Made by a program: the position numbers and the translations under genes. A DNA stretch of 64,000 nt from Ignavibacteria bacterium (GTDB lineage: Bacteria > Bacteroidota > Ignavibacteria > Tepidaquicellales > Tepidaquicellaceae), in the NCBI GenBank assembly GCA_016710985.1, contig JADJTX010000029.1:32037-96036 (forward strand), written 5' to 3'. Shown here one piece after another: positions 57,600 to 64,000 of this stretch. Numbering within the stretch: the stretch's first letter is position 1; the number at the start of each line of letters is the position of its first letter. Under the pieces are notes generated by a model, which was not told the DNA's origin, searched no databases, and saw nothing but the letters and a program-made list of their open reading frames with translations.

Positions 57600-59090
57600 A
57601 TGAAAATAAGATATCAGATCACGCTTTTGCTTTTACTGTCCCTGACTGAAGCGTTTTCGCAGAGTTCTATCAAAGAATTATCCACAGCACAAATGCAAAA
57701 CGATCTCAGCATATTGCAATCAGCATGGACAAATCTGCATCCTGGATTATTCAGATACAATACACCTGAGGAAATACAGGGATACTTTGATAAGCTGAGA
57801 ATCAAGTGCCGTGAACCTCTTGATGAAAAAGTGTTCTATCTTTTGCTCTCTCAGCTAGCTCAAAAAATAAAATGCGGACATACTTTTTTGAATCCTTTAA
57901 ACTTAGACAGTTTAACTCAAAAAAGAATTTTACCCTCCGGAATAATTCCTTTCTTTTTTGAAATTGTGCCGGACAATAAAATTATCATCACTCACAATTT
58001 ATCAGACAACAAAAATATTGATAGAGGAGATGAAATTGTTTACATAAACAACATAAGTTCCCGGACAATAATTGACAGTTTATTAACGGTAAGCAGAAGT
58101 GATGGTAATAATTCAACAGGTAAAAAATTAAACAATATGAATGAATCTCCTGATGAAGCAGAAGGGCATTCGTTGTTCGATATATATTTCCCTTTGTTCT
58201 TTCCGTCAGGAACCGAAACATACGCTCTTACTATCAGGAAAATTAGAGATCAGTCAGAGAAAGAGTTTATTGTAAATGCTGTATCACCTGAAGCAAGGAT
58301 AAACGTTTATGAAAAAACATTTGGCAAAATTCCTGTTGCAGAAAAGACATGGGATTATAAAATTTTGGATAAACAAACAGCGTACATGAAATTCGGAACG
58401 TTTGCTTTCTGGAACAGTGACTTTATGGCAAGCAAGTATGTTGACAGCATTTTTCTTGATCTGTCAAAACGTCCGGAAATCAAAAATTTAATTATAGATA
58501 TCCGCGGCAACGAAGGCGGGGACAATACCGGAGACTATATTCTATCATACATTACAAAAGAGAAAATTGGCTGTGATGACCCTGACCGTCCATGTTATCG
58601 TTATCTGAACATTCCCGACAGTCTCCTGCCTTACTTAGACACATGGGATGATTCATTTAAGAAACCAAAAGACCCGTCAAAGTTTTTTATAAATGAGCTT
58701 GGATTATATGAAATAAAATCTAACGGCCAACCCTGCGATTTTATTGAACCGAAAGAAAATGCTTTCAGAGGAAGCGTATTTCTTCTGACAAACGCGAAGA
58801 ACAGTTCAGCCGGTTATGAAATGGCAAGGAATTTTAAAACTGCCGGTCTTGGAAAGATCATCGGCGAAACTACAGGGGGCTCTCAGCAGGGAATTAATGG
58901 GGGTGAGTTTTTCTTTCTTACACTACCGAATTCAAAATTTGAAATTGATCTGCCGCTTATTTTCAGTTACCATGCAAATAAACAGGACAAGGGGATCAGT
59001 CCCGACTATGAGGTCAGGACAACACAGGAAGACATTTATAAAAACAGGGATTCACAACTGGAATTTGTATTTTCATTTATAAAACAGTAA
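57600..59090 (+). CDS. Exported S41-family peptidase
   Basis: A 496-residue protein with a signal peptide (ITLLLLLSLTEAFSQ), an N-terminal helical/PDZ-like part (DRGDEIVYINNISSRTIIDS) and the tail-specific-protease catalytic domain: LIIDIRGNEGGDNTGDYIL, the nucleophile Ser in TNAKNSSAGYEMARNF, and IGETTGGSQQGINGGEFFFL. Family members use a Ser-Lys pair in C-terminal processing; a Lys partner is not clear here. Likely periplasmic. No partners in the operon. Confidence 0.85.
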   Translation: MKIRYQITLLLLLSLTEAFSQSSIKELSTAQMQNDLSILQSAWTNLHPGLFRYNTPEEIQGYFDKLRIKCREPLDEKVFYLLLSQLAQKIKCGHTFLNPLNLDSLTQKRILPSGIIPFFFEIVPDNKIIITHNLSDNKNIDRGDEIVYINNISSRTIIDSLLTVSRSDGNNSTGKKLNNMNESPDEAEGHSLFDIYFPLFFPSGTETYALTIRKIRDQSEKEFIVNAVSPEARINVYEKTFGKIPVAEKTWDYKILDKQTAYMKFGTFAFWNSDFMASKYVDSIFLDLSKRPEIKNLIIDIRGNEGGDNTGDYILSYITKEKIGCDDPDRPCYRYLNIPDSLLPYLDTWDDSFKKPKDPSKFFINELGLYEIKSNGQPCDFIEPKENAFRGSVFLLTNAKNSSAGYEMARNFKTAGLGKIIGETTGGSQQGINGGEFFFLTLPNSKFEIDLPLIFSYHANKQDKGISPDYEVRTTQEDIYKNRDSQLEFVFSFIKQ

Positions 59091-59414
59091 GACAACCAAA
59101 CTTCGGAAGTTGTACAGAAATCATTACGGCAATTCAAATATGGAGTGGAAAATTAGCGCCGGTTATACATCGTATTTATCACAGAGTACCCTGATATTGC
59201 AAGCCCTATGTTTTAAAAGAAATAACTCATTTTTGCCCTTAAGTTAGCATTTTAAAAATGAGTTATATGGGAGAAATATTATTTCACTGTTTGCTTTTCC
59301 GAGGGAGCTATGTACATGAAAATTTTAAGGATTCATAACATGACTTGATGAGATTAGTAAGTATGGCTAACTTGTCAAAAATTTTTTTATGACAAATAAA
59401 TTTTTAAATAAAAA
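59091..59414. other. Intergenic region with one perfect hairpin
   Basis: 324 bp with no gene. A 13-bp perfect inverted repeat ATAACTCATTTTT / AAAAATGAGTTAT sits at 59222-59266 with a 19-base loop; no T-run follows. Another small palindrome (AACTTCGGAAGTT) is at 59099. The region presumably holds the terminator of the peptidase gene and the promoter of sulP. Confidence 0.6.
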
Positions 59415-61109
59415 TTGAATCAGTCAGTAACCGAAAAACTATTTAAGATATTACCCGGATTAAATCTGATTCACAATTATAAAAAAGAATATTTAGCTAA
59501 AGATCTTTTCGCCGGTCTTTCAGTGGCTGCAATTGTTCTTCCGATCGGAATTGCATACGCGGCATTAATTGGTCTCCCTCCTCAGGCAGGTTTATATTCA
59601 AGTATTTTGCCAATGGTTGTTTACGCATTGATGGGATCATCGCGGCAACTGATACTCGGTCCGGATGCCGCGACATGCCTGCTTGTAGCGTCGGTGATCA
59701 CGCCTCTTGCCGCATCCAGTCCGGAAAAGTATATGGCATTGTCAATCATGGTTGCAATCATTGTCGGATCACTTTGCATATTAGGCGGTTTGTTCCGGCT
59801 TGGATCGATCGCAAATTTTTTGTCGAAGCCGATACTGACGGGTTATTTGAACGGATTGGCCATCAGCATAATTTTAGGACAGCTTGGCAAGCTGTTTGGT
59901 TTTGAATTAGTGTCAAAAGAGTTTTTTGAAATGATCGCAGAGTTCATTTCAAAGATTGATCTTACAAATGTTTATACCTTAGTGACCGGAGGCGGAGCTT
60001 TCATTCTGATATTGCTGCTGAAAAAATATTATCCTCGTCTGCCTGCTCCTTTGATTGCAGTAATCATTGGAATAATTATAATTTCAGTTTTTAAAGGCAC
60101 CAATGGCATTACATTGGTGGGAGCTATTCCTTCAGGATTTCCTTCTGTCAGTTTGCCAAAATTTGAAAACGTAAATATACTTCATCTGATATATGAATCG
60201 TCGGGAATTGTATTAATAAGTTTTTGCAGCCTGATGCTCACTAATAAAAGTTTTGCCTCGAGGAACGGGTATTCCGTGAATCCGAATCAGGATTTCATTG
60301 CGCTGGGAGTCGCGGACATCATGTCAGGTTTATCGCACGGATTTGTAATAAGCGGGGCTGACTCAAGGACAGCAGTGAATAATGCTTCAGGCGGCAAGAC
60401 ACAGCTGGTTTCTGTCTTTGCAGCAATTGCAATTTTAATATGTTTGCTTTTTTTTACAGGTTATCTTTCCTTACTGCCGGTGACAGTTCTAAGTGCAATC
60501 ATAATTTCTGCCTGTATAGGATTATTTGATATTGAATATTCCAGAAAGCTGTTCAAATTAAGTAAAGTTGAATTCGTCATATCTGTGCTGACGTCAGTAA
60601 GTGTGATATTGATCGGAGTAATGCCTGGAGTATTTATTGCTGTAGCATTGTCAATTTTCAGACTCGTGAGAAATGCAGCTCACCCTCATATTTCAATACA
60701 GGGTAAACATAAAGACTCGACGACCTTTCAGAATATTATTGATAATCCTGATGCCGAACAGATACCGGGAATATTAATTCTCAAGATCGAATCCGCGTTA
60801 ATTTTTTTCAATGCTGATTATGTAAAGAACGGTATTTTGAATTTAATATCCGATCAGAAAGAAAAAGTAAATAGTCTTATTATAAACGCGGAATCTGTTA
60901 ACCTTCTTGACGTAACTGCTGCAAATATGATAGAAAATCTGAACACTGAACTCTCTAAACAGGGAATACAACTAATCTTTGCCCGGGCAAACTCGAGATT
61001 CACCTCGATGATCTTTGAATTAGATCTTTTAGACAAACAAGCTCAGGAAGTTAGTTTCAATTCAGTTAATGACGCTGTTCAAAACTGTATAACGTCGAAA
61101 AATCAATAA
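59415..61109 (+). CDS. SulP/SLC26-family anion transporter with STAS domain
   Basis: A 564-residue membrane protein of the SulP family (sulfate, bicarbonate, or related anion uptake). The transmembrane part (about 20-430) has KDLFAGLSVAAIVLPIGIAY, GLPPQAGLYSSILPMVVYAL, LGPDAATCLLVASVIT, and FVISGADSRTAVNNASGGKT. The cytoplasmic STAS domain (about 450-560) has ILILKIESALIFFNADYVKN, NLLDVTAANMIENLNTELSK. The start is TTG; nothing better is in frame. The next gene, convergent and 18 bp away, is a beta-carbonic anhydrase; bicarbonate is therefore a reasonable substrate guess. Confidence 0.92.
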   Translation: MNQSVTEKLFKILPGLNLIHNYKKEYLAKDLFAGLSVAAIVLPIGIAYAALIGLPPQAGLYSSILPMVVYALMGSSRQLILGPDAATCLLVASVITPLAASSPEKYMALSIMVAIIVGSLCILGGLFRLGSIANFLSKPILTGYLNGLAISIILGQLGKLFGFELVSKEFFEMIAEFISKIDLTNVYTLVTGGGAFILILLLKKYYPRLPAPLIAVIIGIIIISVFKGTNGITLVGAIPSGFPSVSLPKFENVNILHLIYESSGIVLISFCSLMLTNKSFASRNGYSVNPNQDFIALGVADIMSGLSHGFVISGADSRTAVNNASGGKTQLVSVFAAIAILICLLFFTGYLSLLPVTVLSAIIISACIGLFDIEYSRKLFKLSKVEFVISVLTSVSVILIGVMPGVFIAVALSIFRLVRNAAHPHISIQGKHKDSTTFQNIIDNPDAEQIPGILILKIESALIFFNADYVKNGILNLISDQKEKVNSLIINAESVNLLDVTAANMIENLNTELSKQGIQLIFARANSRFTSMIFELDLLDKQAQEVSFNSVNDAVQNCITSKNQ

Positions 61110-61127
61110 CAAACTCATAACTCATAA

Positions 61128-61829
61128 CTAAAAGAAACTTACCTTTCCGTTGTCCAGATTATATACACCGCCTGCAATTTTGATCTCACCTTTTTCTTCC
61201 ATCTCTTTTAATATTGGGCTGTTCTTTCTTATGTTTTCAATCATGAGAATCACATTTTCATCAGTTACTTTCTGAACAAAATCTTTATTTTTGGAAGTCT
61301 TATCTCCGGGGAAAGATGAAACACTGTCTATCGCCGGTTGAATTTTAGCAAGCAGCTCGGTAATATTTCCAAGCTTAACACTATCTATCGCCGACTTGAC
61401 TGCGCCGCATTGTGTATGACCGAGAACAACTATGAGCTTCGAACCTGCAACTTTACATCCGTATTCCATGCTCGCAAGAATATCCGGATTTACTATGTTT
61501 CCGGCTACTCTGGCAACAAACACGTCACCAATGCTCAGATCAAAAATTGTCTCTACCGGAACTCTTGAATCAAGGCATGATAATATGACAGCTGCAGGAT
61601 ACTGGCTGCTTTCGGATTTCAATATCTGACTCGTATAATCAACCTGAGTCATCTTTCCTTTGGAGAATCTGTCATTTCTGATTTTAAGCGAATCTAAGAT
61701 CTGCTGAGGAATCATTGATTGCTGAAGCTCCTGTGTTATTACTTTTGTCCTTACGACAGGTTCTTCTTTTTTTTCATTGCATGAAATTATGAATAAAGAT
61801 AATGAGAAAAGTAAACAGATTGTTTTCAT
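61128..61829 (-). CDS. Beta-class carbonic anhydrase, lipoprotein
   Basis: A 233-residue protein with a lipoprotein signal (CLLFSLSLFIISC, lipobox Cys) and a beta-CA domain. Zinc ligands are seen in ILSCLDSRVPVE (Cys, Asp-Arg dyad) and LGHTQCGAVKSA (His, Cys). VARVAGNIVNPDILASMEYG is also typical. CO2 + water to bicarbonate, here outside the cytoplasm, as lipid-anchored protein. It faces the SulP gene tail to tail and may feed or use bicarbonate at the membrane. Confidence 0.9.
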   Translation of the reverse strand: MKTICLLFSLSLFIISCNEKKEEPVVRTKVITQELQQSMIPQQILDSLKIRNDRFSKGKMTQVDYTSQILKSESSQYPAAVILSCLDSRVPVETIFDLSIGDVFVARVAGNIVNPDILASMEYGCKVAGSKLIVVLGHTQCGAVKSAIDSVKLGNITELLAKIQPAIDSVSSFPGDKTSKNKDFVQKVTDENVILMIENIRKNSPILKEMEEKGEIKIAGGVYNLDNGKVSFF

Positions 61830-61886
61830 GGGTTTAGTTTAATTTGAAAATAATTAGTTGATTCAAACTTAATAAAATCTATCAGA

Positions 61887-62006
61887 TTATTGAAGTTCAA
61901 AATCCTGATCCGGCTGAAATCTGAGAAGCTTTGTTTTACAGATTCCGGTTCCGTTTATATGTCCGTCAGCAACTGTTTCCATTCCGGTCATGCCGTATGT
62001 ATACAC
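61887..62006 (-). pseudogene. Possible gene remnant (39 codons)
   Basis: An open stretch ends at TAA 61887-61889 and encodes TYGMTGMETVADGHINGTGI, then CKTKLLRFQPDQDFELQ. It could start at GTG 62006. It reads like the C-terminus of a conserved protein, but it is too short to name. A TAG closes the frame upstream at 62028. Confidence 0.3.
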
Positions 62007-62080
62007 GTATTGCTTTGAAATATTTACCTAAGCTGCATTAGAACGTCTTATATATTGAACCCTTCCGGATTAATGAGATA

Positions 62081-62114
62081 CCGCTTTATTCTTTACCTTT
62101 TACGGGTAAAGCGG
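62081..62114 (-). terminator. Hairpin after the small ORF
   Basis: CCGCTTTA / TAAAGCGG with an 18-base loop, directly 3' of the 54-codon ORF on the minus strand. No clear T-run. Confidence 0.5.
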
Positions 62115-62115
62115 A

Positions 62116-62280
62116 TTAGGTGCCTTTATCAGTCTTTCCTTTCTTGACTTTGAAAGGCGCTTCAGCCATCGGAATTTTTGAGCGATCAGTTTGCTCTTTT
62201 TTCTTTTCAGCTTTTGTCAGTTTATTCATTTCCTGTCTTAATTTTATGTCAAGAACTTTTTGCAAATTAAACTTGATCAA
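62116..62280 (-). CDS. Small basic protein of unknown function
   Basis: TTG 62280 to TAA 62116, 54 codons, or ATG 62229, 37 codons. The product is Lys-rich and ends DRSKIPMAEAPFKVKKGKTD; the proline and lysine pattern looks like coding sequence and not repeat. A hairpin follows the stop. No family recognised. Confidence 0.4.
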   Translation of the reverse strand: MIKFNLQKVLDIKLRQEMNKLTKAEKKKEQTDRSKIPMAEAPFKVKKGKTDKGT

Positions 62281-62344
62281 TTGAGAATTTATCCTTTAAC
62301 TGATTAATTTATTAGAATATTATTGTTTTAATGCACCATGAACA

Positions 62345-62758
62345 TTACTGCTTGAACAACGCAGCTAAAAACAATAATAATGAAAATATAATCATCAGCA
62401 TTGCAAGTACAGGAGTAAATGAATAATCTCTATTCTTTGTTTGAGACGATCTTATATTTTTCATGTCTTTTCTGTATTGCAGCAAACCGAACAACAATCC
62501 TAAAAATCCGAATCCTATCAGTATCATACCAACCTCTCTCGAATTCAACAGCCGGTTTGCTACCGTTATCTTGTCTGCACTGAGCATATCCTGAAAAAAT
62601 TTATATATAGTAAAACCAAAAGATATAAGTGACGTTGCCGTTCTTATCCATGCCATTAGAGTTCTGTCATTCGCGAGCGCAGTCCTGTCGTATGCAAGAT
62701 CAGTTCTCTCCTGCGCTAATTCGTCTGATGTTTTTAAGAGTTTTTCTTCAGATGACAT
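62345..62758 (-). CDS. DUF202 (YidH-like) membrane protein
   Basis: A 137-residue inner-membrane protein. ERTDLAYDRTALANDRTLMA then WIRTATSLISFGFTIYKFF is the DUF202 signature; two more helices follow (VGMILIGFGFLGLLFGLL and TPVLAMLMIIFSLLLFLAAL). ATG 62758 is chosen; the 18 codons before it are translated TATTGAG repeats. Probably cotranscribed with the DUF1622 gene upstream. Function unknown. Confidence 0.85.
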   Translation of the reverse strand: MSSEEKLLKTSDELAQERTDLAYDRTALANDRTLMAWIRTATSLISFGFTIYKFFQDMLSADKITVANRLLNSREVGMILIGFGFLGLLFGLLQYRKDMKNIRSSQTKNRDYSFTPVLAMLMIIFSLLLFLAALFKQ

Positions 62759-62763
62759 TTTTT

Positions 62764-62797
62764 TAGTATTGAGTATTGAGTATTGAGTATTGAGTAA
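62764..62797. repeat. Heptamer array (TATTGAG) before DUF202
   Basis: About five TATTGAG units lie just upstream of the DUF202 start and downstream of the DUF1622 stop; this is the one array that abuts a start codon instead of a stop. Confidence 0.88.
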
Positions 62798-62814
62798 GGG
62801 TACATTATTCATTG

Positions 62815-63189
62815 TTAATTATTAATTATTGTTACTTGCTCATTGTTCTTTGGTTTCCAGGGTAATCGTTCCTCCGACTCAACTATAATTGACCAGCTTA
62901 AAAAAGTTCTGATCAGAACAAGGATCCCAAGTATTATCACACTTTCAACTGTTGGCTCAATGATAACTGTACGGATGATATCTGCTGCAACTAAAAATTC
63001 CAGTCCCGCCTGTAATGCCTTTCCGATCCTGTCTTTATAGGCTTTGAAAAAACCGGGAGTCTTTGAATTGTAGTTAGTTATGACTTTGAAAATATTAAAC
63101 AGTATTGCTCCTGCGATAACAATAACTGCAATTACTTCTATTGACAGAGCGACAAACTCAATCACTTTATCTAAATCAGTTGTTTCCAT
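62815..63189 (-). CDS. DUF1622 membrane protein
   Basis: A 124-residue protein with two or three helices (FVALSIEVIAVIVIAGAILF, FLVAADIIRTVIIEPTVESV, IILGILVLIRTFLSWSI). The motif GLEFLVAADIIRTV and SWSIIVESEERLPW are typical of DUF1622. Function unknown; membrane-embedded. Stop codon abuts an ATTAATT repeat. Confidence 0.85.
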   Translation of the reverse strand: METTDLDKVIEFVALSIEVIAVIVIAGAILFNIFKVITNYNSKTPGFFKAYKDRIGKALQAGLEFLVAADIIRTVIIEPTVESVIILGILVLIRTFLSWSIIVESEERLPWKPKNNEQVTIINN

Positions 63190-63366
63190 TTTTTATCCTT
63201 ACCTATAAATTATTTTATTTAAAAATTAAAATGGCTCAGTTTCTTTCAGAGGAAGCGCGAAATAATTTCGTGCAAGAAGTAATTTCAAAAAGAGCCCTTT
63301 AAAAACAAATCACAAATCTAATATCTAAAATCAAAAGTTATGAATTCCCAAATCCCAAATCAAATA

Positions 63367-64000
63367 CTAGTGAAGTCCTGCTCCCATTGCTTCTGTCATC
63401 ATATCGTTAGTCTGTTCTATTGTAAAACTTCCGGCTTTTTGACTCGGCGGGAATTCCTTGAATGTAGCCATGAAGTCACCGACAATTTTTTGAGCAGGTC
63501 CTAATATATAAATTCTTCTGAACATCCAGTCATAATAAGTATTTGAAGTTATGTCAGCTCTTTCATAAGGATCAGTTCTCAGATTAAAAATTTTAGGAGC
63601 ACGCAGTTTTACAAAAGGATCAGCCCAGACACGGAGTGTTCCCATTACTCTTTGTTCCATAAATACTGCTTTCCAGTTATCAAATCTTAAACCGACTACT
63701 TCACCGTCATCATTGAAATAAATGAATCCCGGTCTTGGACATTCGGCTTTGCCGGTTAAATATTTACTCTGATCAACACCATCCAGATGAACTTTGAACT
63801 TTGTTCCTCCGACATCCATACCTTTCTTTAATTTCTCTTTTACACCGGGATCACCGGCAACTGAAAGTATGGTCGGCATCATATCGAGATGACTCATTAT
63901 TCCGTTGAGTTCCGTTCCCGGCTTAATGTGCCCGGGCCATCTGAACATTGCGGGTACTCTGAAAGCGCCTTCCCAGTTTGAATTCTTTTCATTTCTGAAA
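63367..64000 (-). CDS. Arylsulfatase/sulfatase-family hydrolase, C-terminal part (5' end outside window)
   Basis: The frame is open to the window edge; upstream codons read RNEKNSNWEGAFRVPAMFRW PGHIKPGTE, the typical C-terminal region of type I sulfatases (WEGAxRVP, MSHLDMMPTILSVAGDP). The formylglycine motif lies outside the window. Ends with HLDGVDQSKYLTG, a partial match to arylsulfatases, and KIFNLRTDPYERADITSN, then a C-terminal extension rich in Phe (FMATFKEFPPSQK). Likely exported; hydrolyses sulfate esters. Confidence 0.9.
   Translation of the reverse strand, partial: FRNEKNSNWEGAFRVPAMFRWPGHIKPGTELNGIMSHLDMMPTILSVAGDPGVKEKLKKGMDVGGTKFKVHLDGVDQSKYLTGKAECPRPGFIYFNDDGEVVGLRFDNWKAVFMEQRVMGTLRVWADPFVKLRAPKIFNLRTDPYERADITSNTYYDWMFRRIYILGPAQKIVGDFMATFKEFPPSQKAGSFTIEQTNDMMTEAMGAGLH

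Noticed and set aside
62759..62812. Upstream start of the DUF202 gene
   Set aside because: The extra 18 codons are translated TATTGAG repeats; the family N-terminus begins at ATG 62758.

Overview
The window is AT-rich bacterial chromosome from a member of the Bacteroidota/Chlorobiota/Ignavibacteriota assemblage, most likely an Ignavibacteria-like organism. The grounds are: two secreted proteins with the type IX secretion sorting signature (LSQNYPNPFNP at the start of the C-terminal domain); TonB-dependent receptors and a PorT-like barrel; -7 promoter elements of the TAnnTTTG type used by this group; weak Shine-Dalgarno use with many TTG starts; and a run of secreted beta-barrel proteins. No rRNA, tRNA, CRISPR array or insertion sequence was recognised.

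Layout. 1-10.6 kb is a housekeeping block: ftsZ (3' part), a PHP phosphoesterase, ribH, folC, a 3-hydroxyacyl-CoA dehydrogenase, a Fur-family regulator, a HAD hydrolase and acpS on +, then a TolB-like propeller, a RelA/SpoT enzyme and upp on -. 11-22.3 kb is an envelope region, nearly all on -: a metallo-beta-lactamase-fold lipoprotein, seven consecutive secreted or beta-barrel proteins and a DUF2252 protein. 22.3-29 kb holds a palindrome, a 21-bp-period array of about 22 units, two TonB-dependent receptors and a 70-residue exported peptide. 29.2-38.7 kb holds a broken MgtC/DUF4010 membrane protein, metH behind a SAM-I riboswitch, a TPR protein, trxB and homogentisate dioxygenase. 39-42.3 kb holds two tandem paralogues that appear to join a Cys-Gln thioester (TQXA-like) adhesin domain to a type IX sorting domain. 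43-44.5 kb is an arsenic unit (arsR, acr3) with two matching operator palindromes. 45.9-50.2 kb holds a cNMP-binding histidine kinase, a response regulator fused to a thioredoxin-reductase-like domain, and a Fic protein. 50.2-55 kb is badly damaged (cyclase, poly-G tract, helicase and acetyltransferase remnants). 55-64 kb holds small enzymes, an S41 peptidase, a SulP transporter convergent with a beta-carbonic anhydrase, two small membrane proteins and the end of an arylsulfatase.

Two features run through the whole window. First, nearly every gap holds a tandem array of a 7- or 9-bp unit, and most arrays touch the stop codon of a gene. Second, at least nine genes are interrupted by a single base that, when restored or removed, gives one continuous family-typical protein. 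Many of these lie in homopolymers, and lesions thicken toward a 31-G run at 51691. Indel error in the assembly is the simplest reading, but metH and the MgtC-like gene instead carry in-frame TAA codons, and the helicase and the TrxR fusion appear to have lost tens of codons.
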